This document shows, one piece after another, positions 54,097-63,500 of a stretch of 64,000 bases of DNA (position 1 is the stretch's first letter; each line of letters starts with the position of its first letter). The translations under genes were made by a program, and so were the position numbers. The notes beneath the pieces were generated by a model, which saw only the letters and a program-made list of their open reading frames with translations, did not search any database and was not told the DNA's origin. Origin of the DNA: Loktanella sp. IMCC34160 (GTDB lineage: Bacteria; Pseudomonadota; Alphaproteobacteria; Rhodobacterales; Rhodobacteraceae); assembly GCF_004145845.1 (NCBI RefSeq), contig NZ_SELP01000006.1:183038-247037 (forward strand), in the 5' to 3' direction.

Positions 54097-54625
54097 CTGG
54101 CCGACAATCCCATCCACCTTTCCGGAGCTGTCCACCGTTTTGGCTGCCGGTCTGATCCTTGGCTTGGGCGCGACCGCCGTCGCGGTCGCCCTCGGTCGGG
54201 GAGGCTTGCGTTCTTCCATTACCGTCGTAGCGATCTGCAACTCTTCCGAGCAGGTCTTGCGGGCAGCGATAGCCCGACTGCTAAGGCAGGCTGGTTTTCT
54301 GGACATGATGGTCTTCCCTCAGGTCAGCTATGGAGAGTTCCTGAAAACGTCAGACCGAAAGCTCTTTTGGTCGTTCAATGCAAAGCGCGCCGATATGGTG
54401 ATCATCGCCGCCGACTATCGGCCCGTTGCGGTTGTCGAGTATCAGGGCTCGGGGCATTGGGGTCGCACCCGCCGTGATGGGCGAGACGCAGAGCGCCGCG
54501 ACACGCTGAAACGCCGTGTGCTTGCTCGCGCCGGCCTGCCTCTCATTGAAGTCCCTGCGCGCTGGAATGAATCGGATCTTCGAAAGCAACTTGAAGTGGC
54601 GTTTTCCGCTCGCGAGAAACTGTAG
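54089..54625 (+). CDS. Membrane-anchored DUF2726-like protein
   Basis: 178 residues from a GTG at 54089, overlapping the dsbA-like stop. One membrane helix (LSTVLAAGLILGLGATAVAVAL, about 10-32) leads into a cytoplasmic domain. This has MVFPQVSYGEFL, FNAKRADMVIIA, VVEYQGSGHW, RDTLKRRVLARAGLPLIEV, which is the DUF2726 pattern, a restriction-endonuclease-like fold (the acidic ExQ core at VEYQG). It is likely a nuclease-fold protein held at the inner membrane; activity is unproven. Confidence 0.7.
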   Translation: MTNWPTIPSTFPELSTVLAAGLILGLGATAVAVALGRGGLRSSITVVAICNSSEQVLRAAIARLLRQAGFLDMMVFPQVSYGEFLKTSDRKLFWSFNAKRADMVIIAADYRPVAVVEYQGSGHWGRTRRDGRDAERRDTLKRRVLARAGLPLIEVPARWNESDLRKQLEVAFSAREKL

Positions 54626-54704
54626 GTCGAAATCTGATAATGGATATTATGTAAACCACGTCAGCAATTCTGACCTAAAATAGCAAGAACAGAGGACCCC
54701 AACA

Positions 54705-55139
54705 ATGAAGAAAATCGTAGCGGCAGCACTTATGGCCACAGGGCTTGCGGGCTGCATGTCGAATGCCCCGGCGACACGGGAAGACATGCCCCAGCAACCA
54801 TCGAGCGCCGAAATCACCCGTGTGGCCGTTGAGGCGTATAGTTTCAGCCGCGGCAGAGACCCCCGCAATCTCCGCATCACCAAGGTGGGCTCCGACAACT
54901 ACATTGGCCCGAACCAGTGGGACTACTTTGCGTGCCTCAAAATTACAGAGCGACAGGAAACGACCAGCTACTACAGCGACGGTCGCGTGGCGCGTGCCGC
55001 AGGCACGGACCACGACCAGCCCTATATCCTGCACTTGCGGCAGTACGACTACGGCTGGGGCTCCGGTATCCTCCGCAGGGTCGATGCCGCATCCGATATC
55101 GGCCGGCGCGCCACCCTTGAGCTCTGCCCGGCCGGGTGA
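54705..55139 (+). CDS. Small lipoprotein in the conjugation module
   Basis: 144 residues. Signal MKKIVAAALMATGLAGC with lipobox LAGC; mature protein begins at Cys17. The body is about 125 residues with two further Cys (YFACLK and ELCPAG) and a Tyr-rich middle (YDYGWGSGILRR). No family recognised. It lies between DUF2726 and DUF1173 genes on the same strand. Confidence 0.65.
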   Translation: MKKIVAAALMATGLAGCMSNAPATREDMPQQPSSAEITRVAVEAYSFSRGRDPRNLRITKVGSDNYIGPNQWDYFACLKITERQETTSYYSDGRVARAAGTDHDQPYILHLRQYDYGWGSGILRRVDAASDIGRRATLELCPAG

Positions 55140-55155
55140 GCCGGTTCACTGTCCC

Positions 55156-56373
55156 ATGCAGCGTTTCTTCTACAGAGATCAGGAGATCGACCCGGAGACC
55201 GAGGACGGCCAGATCCTTCTGGGACGGCTGCACGGGAAAGGCGTCCGGCTGATCTGTGCCTGTTCTCCGGCCCGCCCGGAAATGTATCTCGCCAAGGTCC
55301 ATGGTCTGATCCTGGTCAAGCGGATGCCCGAGTCCGGGGCCGCCCACGCACCCGATTGCCCGTCCTTCGCGCCGCCGGAGGGGTTCTCGGGGCGCGGCCC
55401 GCTTCAGGGGACGGCGATCGAGGAACAGCCCGAGGATGGGACCACGCGGCTCAAACTGGACTTCCCGCTCAGCAAGGGACCCGCGCGGGACGCGCCCCCG
55501 CCCGCGTCAGGCGCCATGAGTACAGAGGTCACGAGCAGCCCCCGCAAACTCGGTCTGACCGGGCTTCTGCACTACCTCTGGGAGGAAGCCGCGCTACACA
55601 AATGGGTTCCTGCCATGCGGGGCAAGCGCAACTGGGGCGTCGTCCGATCCGCGCTTCTGGGCGCGGCCGAGGGGCGGATCACCAAATCCATGCCTCTTGC
55701 GACGCGGCTCTTCATCCCCGAGCCGTTTTCCCTGAACGCCAAAGCCGAGATCGCCGGACGCCGCAGCAAAGCGCTCCGGCATCTGTATGACGACAGCGAC
55801 CGCGGCCGCCCGTTCGGCATCCTGATTGCGGAATACAAGGACCATACTGCGACGGCGCGGGGTGCCAAGTTCACCTTCAAGCATCTGTCCGACCTGCCCC
55901 TCTTCGCCCCGCATGAGTTCCTCTCCCGTTTCGAGAAGGTCGCGAGCACCGCTCTTGGGCTTCGCGACATGGTCGAGGGGAGCCACATCATGACCCTATC
56001 GACCTTCAGCTTTGCCGAGGCGGGCTATCCCATCCTCCATCAAATGGGCCTGATGCTGGTCACCGGCGACTGGCTGCCCTTCGAGCACATCCGCGAGGCC
56101 GAGCTGATTGAGGCGATGCAGTCTTCAAACCGCGCGTTTCTGACTTCCCTGCGCTACGATCTCCCGCTGGCCGCGCCCAAGGCGACGATGCTCGCCACTG
56201 ACCTCGACGTGGCGACGCTGATGTTCGCCTCGCGGCCCGGCCAAGCCCTGCAACTCTTTGACGAGGCCCAGAGCGAGGCTCAGGACGCCGGATATGAGAC
56301 TTGGGTCTGGGCAGGCGAAGACGGGATGCCGGCCCTTCCCCGCGCTCCCTCCGCCTATGGGAGGGTTCAATGA
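55156..56373 (+). CDS. DUF1173 family protein
   Basis: 405 residues from the ATG at 55156; the frame is open further upstream but would overlap the lipoprotein gene. The N-terminus (LICACSPARPEMYL, HAPDCPSFAPPEGFSGRG) has three Cys and a His that could bind zinc, as in DUF1173 proteins. The rest matches that family as I recall it, which is common on alphaproteobacterial plasmids and ICEs near conjugation and replication genes. Biochemical role unknown. The next gene's ATG overlaps its stop. Confidence 0.8.
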   Translation: MQRFFYRDQEIDPETEDGQILLGRLHGKGVRLICACSPARPEMYLAKVHGLILVKRMPESGAAHAPDCPSFAPPEGFSGRGPLQGTAIEEQPEDGTTRLKLDFPLSKGPARDAPPPASGAMSTEVTSSPRKLGLTGLLHYLWEEAALHKWVPAMRGKRNWGVVRSALLGAAEGRITKSMPLATRLFIPEPFSLNAKAEIAGRRSKALRHLYDDSDRGRPFGILIAEYKDHTATARGAKFTFKHLSDLPLFAPHEFLSRFEKVASTALGLRDMVEGSHIMTLSTFSFAEAGYPILHQMGLMLVTGDWLPFEHIREAELIEAMQSSNRAFLTSLRYDLPLAAPKATMLATDLDVATLMFASRPGQALQLFDEAQSEAQDAGYETWVWAGEDGMPALPRAPSAYGRVQ

Positions 56374-56687
56374 CGCGGAGTTTCGCGGTTGATGCCGAAG
56401 CCGAACGGCGGTTGTTCCAGAGCATCCTGATACGGGTCGTGCGGGATCTTTGTTCGCGACGAGCGGATCATCATTATCACCGTCTCGAGGCGGAGCGCTG
56501 GATTGGCAGCTCCCCCAGCCGCTGGTTCACCCAGATCTGCGAGCAGGCTGGCTATGACGCCGAGGCGGTTCACAGCTGTCTCCGGGCCCTTGTCGAGACC
56601 CCTCTCCAGAACCGTCCGGAGTTTCAGGATCGACCCGGAAAAGCGGCGCCCGGCCCTAAACTATCAGTGTCGTGGAGGGCAGCATGA
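56370..56687 (+). CDS. Small protein coupled to DUF1173
   Basis: 105 residues from the ATG at 56370 overlapping the DUF1173 stop (ATGA). It is basic, with HHYHRLEAERWIG and a possible helix-turn-helix between about 45 and 75 (FTQICEQAGYDAEAVHSCL). It may bind DNA. No family recognised; translational coupling is the strongest evidence. Confidence 0.6.
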   Translation: MTRSFAVDAEAERRLFQSILIRVVRDLCSRRADHHYHRLEAERWIGSSPSRWFTQICEQAGYDAEAVHSCLRALVETPLQNRPEFQDRPGKAAPGPKLSVSWRAA

Positions 56688-57039
56688 ATTTGGATCTGGC
56701 GGATCGACGCGGTGCCATCAACGTCAACCTGTGCGCGAGAAGTGACCTGGGATCCGGCATTTCCAGGCGCTGATCAGTTCTTCGGAAACAGTCCTCTTTC
56801 CCCCGAAAATTCAATCAAAGGAACTTCAATACCCCGAAAAAGCAACCCCCCGCGAGGCGGCAACCTAGCGAGGGGGATTGGTAGAAAACCATGGGACGGC
56901 AATCCCGTAAGGCTCAAACTCTAGCCAGAATCTACCGATCTCCTAACAATCAGGCAAGTCCCAAACGCGATTTCGCGAACAGAAAAGTTTTGCCCAATGT
57001 TAAGCTGGCCTGCCTCGTTCAACAGTGAGGAACGAGCAA
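56688..57039. other. Intergenic region before repC, possible origin or control region
   Basis: About 350 bases with several small inverted repeats and an AT-richer right half. The largest hairpin is at 56846-56876. Such a place would suit incompatibility or origin elements of a RepC replicon, though in RepC plasmids the origin is often inside repC. Confidence 0.4.
56846..56876. terminator. Hairpin upstream of repC
   Basis: CCCCCCGC (56846-56853) pairs with GCG-A-GGGGG (56868-56876): eight base pairs with one bulged A and a 14-nt loop. It may end the DUF1173 transcript or be part of the repC control region. No U-tract follows. Confidence 0.35.
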
Positions 57040-58320
57040 ATGACCTTCATTCAAGTCGGGGCCGCGCGCAGGCAGGCCCGCCAACAGTATCACAACGGCC
57101 TTCCGGAGGGCTGGAACCGCGACCGGTTTCGTCAGCTCTGCGTGTCCTACGCCCAGATCCAGGGATGTTCCGCCGAATGCGTGCGCACCCTTGAGACCAT
57201 CATCGACCTGGTCTCGCCCACCAGCTTCACCGATCCCTTCGTGGATCCCTTCTGCTATGCGCGGCAGGAAACCTTGCTGGGAGAACGCCCTCTCAACGGT
57301 CGGAGCCTGCGGCGCCATGAGGCACAGCTGGAAGCCATCGGCCTGATCGACCGACGTCTTGGCGCCAATGGTTCGCGCTGCAAGCGCAAGCGGCTGGGGC
57401 TCTATCTTACCCCCGCCCTGAACCGGATCGGCGACATGCTCGATGCCGTGGAGAGCCTCCGGGAGGAACGCCAGCTGCACGACGCTCTTCGTGGTGATCG
57501 TTCGCGACTGCTGCGCCACGTCAAGGCCACCTTTGAGACGTTAGGCGAGTTGGGTGTACACTCTGCGGAGCTGATCGCCTTGAAGGCGTCCTTCATCGAC
57601 TGGCCGCGCTCGGACCGGCTGATCTCGATGAGTCTCCCGGTCCTTGAAGAGCATGTCGAGACAGCTCGGGAACTCCTCATGCGGCTTGTGGAAATCGTGC
57701 AGGAGTCGCAGAAACTCCATGAAGAAATGTCCGGTCAACCGGACTCTGGCGACCGGTGTCATATACAAGACCAAATAGAAGAAAGGATATTGTCCTGTAA
57801 CGCCACGGGCGAGGATAAGCGGACCTCGGGCAAGCCCTCGGACGCTCATCTTGTTGGTGCCGGGCCTGACGGCCCGTCACGCTGCTTAGAAAAGCAGGAT
57901 GGCGAAGCCGGTGAGGAGATCAAGGCGGGTCTCTTGTTGCCAAGGATCAGCAACTACGGGCTCTATGCCTTCGCCTCGGAAGAGATGCGGATGCACATCG
58001 ACATCGCGGCCAGTGGTAACCCGAACCCCAATCCCACGCTTTATGCGATCGAAACCGGTGTCTGGACCCGGCTCTCCGAGATCGGCACCAATATTTCGGC
58101 CTGGCATGACGCCCTCTACCAAATGGGTCTTCTGGGTGCGATTGTCGCCGGTGTCCTGACCGATGCGAAGGTCTCCGACCCAATACAGCCCGTGGCCAAC
58201 CCAGGTGGATACTTCCGGGGCATGACCAGAGCGGCCAAGCGCGATGAGCTAAACCTCGTCGCGGGCTGGATGGGGCTGGTTGCAAGGCGCGCCAAGGAAG
58301 AGGAGCGGGGTCAGAGCTGA
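57040..58320 (+). CDS. repC: Plasmid-type replication initiator RepC
   Basis: 426 residues from the ATG at 57040, which has GAGGAA 7 bases upstream (a GTG at 57025 is also in frame). The N-terminal 150 residues contain a winged-helix-like domain (NGRSLRRHEAQLEAIGLIDRR), a variable linker lies around 230-290, and the C-terminal domain ends with PGGYFRGMTRAAKRDELNL, the RepC signature. No repA or repB partner lies beside it, so partitioning must be elsewhere or absent; lone RepC genes occur on integrative elements that replicate briefly. Confidence 0.85.
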   Translation: MTFIQVGAARRQARQQYHNGLPEGWNRDRFRQLCVSYAQIQGCSAECVRTLETIIDLVSPTSFTDPFVDPFCYARQETLLGERPLNGRSLRRHEAQLEAIGLIDRRLGANGSRCKRKRLGLYLTPALNRIGDMLDAVESLREERQLHDALRGDRSRLLRHVKATFETLGELGVHSAELIALKASFIDWPRSDRLISMSLPVLEEHVETARELLMRLVEIVQESQKLHEEMSGQPDSGDRCHIQDQIEERILSCNATGEDKRTSGKPSDAHLVGAGPDGPSRCLEKQDGEAGEEIKAGLLLPRISNYGLYAFASEEMRMHIDIAASGNPNPNPTLYAIETGVWTRLSEIGTNISAWHDALYQMGLLGAIVAGVLTDAKVSDPIQPVANPGGYFRGMTRAAKRDELNLVAGWMGLVARRAKEEERGQS

Positions 58321-58370
58321 TGTTGGAGGATTACCTCGCGATCGCCTCCGTGTTGGCCGAGGCCGCTGCG

Positions 58371-58796
58371 CTAGGCCAGATCGGTGTGGACGAAGTCGTC
58401 GCCCTTGTAGAGGAGCTGAAGCCGATAGGCTTTGGCGCAGGCATAGGCAAAGCAATCGCCCATGTTCAGCTTTGCAGGATGGCCAACCAGCTTGCCGTAT
58501 TTGGCCGCCGTGGCGCGGGCGTCCCGGCCGATCGAGTCGGAGATATGAATATCCTTTGCGCCGGCCTCTACGAGCAGGCTCGCCACCATCTCTTCAGCGG
58601 CTTCATGCATTGCATCATCAAAGTGCGCCCTGCCATGCGCGCGCGCCATCGCCATGGCCAGCGAAATCACAGCCTCGAAACGCGCAATCGGCGAGGAATA
58701 GACCTTTCCCTTTGCGGCTTCGAGTGCGGCCAGAAACCCGTCCGCCTCGGGCTCGTCTTTCAAGATCGCCACGATGGCCGATGCATCCACGAACAT
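58371..58796 (-). CDS. vapC: VapC-type PIN-domain toxin
   Basis: 141 residues. PIN-domain acidic residues are visible: FVDASAIVAIL (first Asp), PIARFEAV (Glu), and MGDCFAYACAK (Asp). It ends with LLYKGDDFVHTDL, the usual VapC tail. VapC proteins are ribonucleases that cut tRNA or rRNA. The ATG overlaps the vapB stop (TGATG). It helps keep the element in the cell. Confidence 0.9.
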   Translation of the reverse strand: MFVDASAIVAILKDEPEADGFLAALEAAKGKVYSSPIARFEAVISLAMAMARAHGRAHFDDAMHEAAEEMVASLLVEAGAKDIHISDSIGRDARATAAKYGKLVGHPAKLNMGDCFAYACAKAYRLQLLYKGDDFVHTDLA

Positions 58797-59038
58797 CAGA
58801 GACCTCCGGAAAGGTCATCCATGAGCGGCTTGTCGTCAAAGCCGTCAGGACCAAGGCCGAGATCCCTTGCGCGCTTCCGCAGACCGGCCACTCTCTGGGC
58901 CAGGCTCTTCTGTTGGCTGAGCGCGTCCAGTTGGCTTTCGAGGGCCAATCGGACGGCGTCGGTCTTGGTCAGGCCCGCGGTTGCTGCCAGTTTGTCAGCG
59001 AGATTGTTGACGACTTCGTCTCGGATGTAGAGTGGCAC
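58796..59038 (-). CDS. vapB: VapB-type antitoxin
   Basis: 80 residues from a GTG at 59038, chosen because AAAGGGA lies just upstream and the protein then starts VPLYIRDEVVNNLA, the normal start of Rv0623-type antitoxins. A longer frame starts at 59065. GLTKTDAVRLALE is the typical conserved helix of this antitoxin family. The C-terminal tail (DGFDDKPLMDDLSGGL) would bind VapC. The pair is likely self-repressed. Confidence 0.85.
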   Translation of the reverse strand: MPLYIRDEVVNNLADKLAATAGLTKTDAVRLALESQLDALSQQKSLAQRVAGLRKRARDLGLGPDGFDDKPLMDDLSGGL

Positions 59039-59247
59039 GGTATATCCCTTTCGAATATCCAGCATAGCAATAATGTATATTCATTCGCGAGAAATGCAAT
59101 GGGCAGCGAGAAGTCGGCTTCTGTCTGACTTACACTGCCCGCGGGAGAAATGCCCCCATCTGGTGGTGATCTACCATAAAATGACTAGATGTGGTGTCGC
59201 GTTCGTGCTATGTTCCCGGTATAGATTGTCATCTGAGGATGCGTCCT

Positions 59248-59541
59248 ATGCACCATGATTTTGGAAACCCGCTCCCGGCGACGCCAAAACAGATCGCCTA
59301 TGCCCGGAGCCTTGCTGCCCGAAACCACGTCGTCTTGCCCTGGGAGGTTCAGCAGGATCGAAAGGCGATGAGTGACTGGATCGATCAGCAGGCGAGCCAG
59401 AAGCCATCGATGAACGATCTTCCGTCCTCGCGGCAGGTCCAGTTTGCCGAGCGGATCGCAAGGATGAAGCGCCGGCAGATCCCGGACGAGTGCTTCCGGA
59501 GTCGTTCGCTGCTGTCCGGCTGGATCAACAGCAATCGCTAG
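59248..59541 (+). CDS. Small two-repeat protein of unknown function
   Basis: 97 residues from the ATG at 59248 with GAGGA 9-12 bases upstream; a start at 59239 adds three residues. Two similar modules: TPKQIAYARSLAARN ... MSDWID and SRQVQFAERIARMK ... LLSGWI. Such modules occur in small plasmid proteins. Function unknown. It overlaps the convergent small membrane gene by 17 bases. Confidence 0.6.
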   Translation: MHHDFGNPLPATPKQIAYARSLAARNHVVLPWEVQQDRKAMSDWIDQQASQKPSMNDLPSSRQVQFAERIARMKRRQIPDECFRSRSLLSGWINSNR

Positions 59542-59743
59542 AGCCGTCATCCGTCGTTCGCGGGGATCTCAGGAGCAAGACCATGATGCCGATCCCAAGG
59601 CAGAGCCATGCCGTCGCCAGGACACCGAAGATTGCGCCCGTCACGGCGATCGCGAAAAAGCCCGCCAGCCGTCTTGGCGACCGGCGGGGGTCGGTCTTCG
59701 GGTGTTTCGGCGAAGTCGACAATCCTTCCCTCGCAAATCGCAA
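59525..59743 (-). CDS. Possible small membrane protein
   Basis: 72 residues with a long hydrophobic region (LAGFFAIAVTGAIFGVLATA, then WLCLGIGIMVLLL) likely to form two membrane helices between a basic N-terminus and a polar tail. Start site not well supported. Could be a chance frame, but the clean helix pair argues for a gene. Confidence 0.35.
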   Translation of the reverse strand: MRFAREGLSTSPKHPKTDPRRSPRRLAGFFAIAVTGAIFGVLATAWLCLGIGIMVLLLRSPRTTDDGSSDCC

Positions 59744-59758
59744 TCATTCGGAGGCACG

Positions 59759-59929
59759 ATGAACGTTCAAGCCATGTCATGCAATTGGTGCGGTGGCCCC
59801 CGAGGCTTTGACGCCAGCGAGGCCTGCGGCAACTGTGGCGAGATGCCCCCTCCCCCGCGGCCGGTCGTGGTGACTCAGCCCGAAGTGGTGTTCCGGACTC
59901 GGCGGCTGACCGCTGCGGACGGAAAGTGA
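59759..59929 (+). CDS. Small zinc-ribbon protein
   Basis: 56 residues, ATG at 59759 with GGAGG 6 bases upstream, an excellent ribosome site. CNWCGGPRGFD and CGNCGE form a four-Cys zinc ribbon; the rest is Pro-rich and basic. It is too short for many gene callers. A regulatory or ribosome-binding role is possible, but function is unknown. Confidence 0.55.
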   Translation: MNVQAMSCNWCGGPRGFDASEACGNCGEMPPPPRPVVVTQPEVVFRTRRLTAADGK

Positions 59930-60029
59930 TGCATTGCGCAAAAGCGGACTTTGCAAAGTCATTTACCTGCCCCATCGTCTGCCTTCAGGTCGTGCCCGGC
60001 CCTTTGCCGACCTTGGGGATGTCCTTCGT

Positions 60030-60067
60030 TTGCTGCGGTCGCAGCACGCATTGCTGCCGTTCGCCGC
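60030..60067 (+). repeat. 38-bp dispersed intergenic element, copy 2
   Basis: TTGCTGCGGTCGCAG ... TTCGCCGC, the same length as copies at 7144 and 63797. It lies in the gap after the zinc-ribbon gene. Confidence 0.4.
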
Positions 60068-60093
60068 GAGCGCGCGTTTTATGTCTGTGTAGT

Positions 60094-60291
60094 TCAGACG
60101 ACAGAGTGCTGGACAGTCGCGTAATAGAACCAGAGTTCGACGCCTTTTGATCCGCAGAGGCCCCAATATGAAATAGCGAGACCGATCTCGCGCACACGAT
60201 GGGCTCGGTTCTTACATTCTTCTTGGCACGCTTCGATTGCCGCGTGGGAATAAAGCAAAGCAACGGTGGCGGTCAGTGCAATGTACAGCAT
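60094..60291 (-). CDS. Possible small secreted or membrane peptide
   Basis: 65 residues from the ATG at 60291 with GGAGAAA 4-10 bases upstream. It begins with a signal-like segment (MLYIALTATVALLYSHA) and then a Cys-containing polar part (EACQEECKNRAHRV). No family recognised; coding status uncertain. Confidence 0.35.
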   Translation of the reverse strand: MLYIALTATVALLYSHAAIEACQEECKNRAHRVREIGLAISYWGLCGSKGVELWFYYATVQHSVV

Positions 60292-60590
60292 TAGTTTTCT
60301 CCGGTATCCGAGTTCGCCCGAGATCATTGAACGCTGACCCCGTGTCGTTGGTATGCTGTCCGTCCTTTGATCTGTTAACCTGTACGCCTGAAAAAAAGGC
60401 AGTCCGGTCCGGCACTGCAATCTTTAGGCTTTCGGGCGCTGAAAGATCTTCATGAGATATCCTCATTTAGACTACAGATAAGCCTTGCAAAACTCTCGCA
60501 ACGCGAACTCAACTGATCTTTAAATGAGAACATTGCAATACGGGGCACGGCTCGGCACCGATGCGCCCCGAAAGACTGGGAGGCCGCAAT

Positions 60591-63500
60591 ATGCTAGATG
60601 AAGACTATCTGAGCCATATCGACCGACTGCGATACTTGAAAAACATCCGCCCAGAAACCTTTCGGCGAATGGGCAATAAGAAGCTGCAGAAATTCCTCTC
60701 TGAGGTCGACCGTCTCCCCAGTAAGGGAGGGTCCGAGGCTTCAATTTCGCGCATCCTTTCGCAGCCGGGGACCGGGCAGTGGCTCGAATGCGCGCTCCAG
60801 GAGTCGTCGGCCCTCCGTGCAAAGATTGAGAACGCACTGGCTGTTGGCGATATCTTCGGTGCCGATGGCAGTAAGCAGATTGACGCTCTATTCTCCACCG
60901 ATTCCGACAATAAACAGCCGTCATCCGCTATGGATGTAGGGCTTGTCACGCTACACCCCGTCAAGCGCGTAGTCGTCAAAAGGGCAACCACCCATCCTCA
61001 CATGGGAAGTCAAGAGCGTGCTGCGGCACGGAAGCTAAAGACCGCCTTGGTCTGCGGTGAATTTCCGGTTGTGCACTGGCCCGCGGAACCATGGTCGGGC
61101 GCACCTTTGGCCGCGCGGTCTTTGGCAAGCCACCCTGATCTGTCAGCTCTCTATTCAGAGATTGTATTCGTTCGTTGCACTAACCCCGAGGCTCCTTTCC
61201 TCAAGGAAATGCGAGACCTTGCCGCAGAGTTTGGGGAGCAACCTTCTGACGGAAGGCTGCCAGTAACGCTCGCCGAAATCGTGCACCGACAAAAGCTCCT
61301 CTTGGTGTTCTGCGATGCTTGTCATCTACCAGCCCGCAGCAACTGGACACACGCGGAAGGGCAGCCTTCGCGGATCTTCGTCGACGAGATGGTCCGCGCC
61401 CACGAATCTGGCCCCTGCAGGTTGCTCTCAATAGGCCGATCGATGGCGATGGAGGAGGTCTTGGAACGTCATGGTAGCGTTGCGACATCCTCGGCGCTCG
61501 CCGGCGAACTGATTGATGCCCTCCGGTATACCGGCTCGAGGTTCAAGGACTACCGGAAAATGGAGGCCCATTATCGAGCGGCGCGCGCCATACCGGAAGC
61601 GATGATTGAGGGTAACCGGCTCAAGCGCGCCCAGTGGCACTATGAGACCGACCAAGTTCGCCTCGACCGTGAGGTCTGGCCTGCCAACCTTCGACTAAGG
61701 GCGTTCTTCGCAAGCGATCTTGGTAACTTCGGATACTTTGACCCAACGCGTGGTTTTGCAGCCTTGGCCGGCCCTCGCCCCTGGCCGGAAGATATCGAAA
61801 TGCTTCACGACGATATTGTAGGCTATCTTCGGCTTGCTGAGGTCGGTTCGCGCCGGTCTGAGCTGCACGCACTTAGATACTGCTCCACGGCGCTCCACTG
61901 GCTTTCTTATGGTGGTTATGAGGCACTCGTAAGGCCTTCAACGCATTGTCCAAAAGGAGATGTGCGTCTCCGGGAAGTTAAACTCGATACTTTTGAGAAT
62001 ATCGTCGCAGATGATCGGACTCCATTGCGGGCGCCTCTCAACACGTTCAACCGTGCCGGTCATGTCATCGAAAAGAAGGTGTTCGCCTTGGGCATAGGAA
62101 TCAAGGCGCTGGTTCAGGATCAATGGCGTAGGTCTGAGCCCGAACAGCGAGCGGAGGCCCATTATCGCATTGCGTGGCGTCTATGGCACCAGAATCAAAA
62201 CAAGGATGTCTTGCGTGAAGAGTTTCCATATTTCCCAATGCAGCATCGCCACAGCGTTTTCCTAGCAGGCGAAACAATCAGACACCTGATGGCCGCTGCC
62301 GGCCAACTTGATCCAGACGCGCATCCTGAACTCGCTGACGTAACCGGGCATTGGTCCGAGTTTCCGTCCGCGCCCGGCTCAGAAAAGCACGGTTGCGACC
62401 CCGAAGACGTTGTAAACTTTTGCTACTCCGAGGTTTACCAGAGGTACATTAATCGGAATACTTGGTTCAATCGTGGACCGAGAGTGGGAAGTGCAGCCCG
62501 TGCTCTCTCCAAACGGCATGGGGCATTCGGATACGCAGCAGAGCTGCTACAGTTGATGAGCGAGGATGGTCGGCTCGGGAAACCTCATCCTGCTCTGCAC
62601 CCGTCTTTCCATCCATCTTTTATTCGGGAATGCGGGTACGCACTACTCGATCTCGGGATGCTCTCACAGGCCCTCGAATGCTTTCAAAAGCTTAATGTAG
62701 ACGCGACAAGTGTCGAAGAGAGGATATTTGCAAAGTTTGACGAGTCATTGGTGTTAGCAGAACTAGGAAATCTAAAGGAGGTCTGGAAAACCCTTGAGGA
62801 AGCTGAAGCTATGTGGACGTCCCTTCCTAGGCCTAAACAGAAGTCGTCTGAAAATACCTTCAGGAAGCGTTTGACCGCCCGTGCAGCTCACCTCAACTAC
62901 CTGGAAGGCGATTTCGGGCTGGCGCTTATGTCGCTTAACAAAGCCGAAACGATGACACCGGAAATGACTCATATCCGCTTCGCGGCGATGGCAAAGATGG
63001 GTGTTGATCCAGAAATAATTGCAGCGAAGGCCACAAACGAGGTTTATAAGGCTGCGAATGGAGTCGGTCAGCACGAAGCGATCGGCTTTATGATAGCCAA
63101 TGCCCATGCGGTCCGGAAGTTTAGCCCAGACGCTGCGGAAGAAGCCCTAGAGACGGTTTTCGAGGAAGTGCTTCGCACCGGATGTTCCGAACGGACACTT
63201 CTCCGCTTACTGCTGGAGGCCGGGCGCACTTTGGCAGCGCAAGGACGTTTGTTGCGCGCTTTCGCTACATATGCTTATCCTTGCGCAGTGCGAGCACGAG
63301 CGCGAGGTTTCGCTAGAATTGCCAACACAGCCGAAGAGCTCTGCTATCGCCTGCTAAGGCGCATCGACTTGTACCAACGTGCCCACACTGCGAAGGCATG
63401 GGCACGCGCGATTGCGGCCGCAGAAAAGAACGACCGCATAACAGCCTCGAATGCCGAACATGGCCGCAGCAGCACAGAGAACGACCCCCTATTTGGGTTT

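Noticed and set aside
58320..59030. 236-codon plus-strand frame directly after repC
   Set aside because: It is antisense to a clear vapBC pair with correct motifs and overlap.
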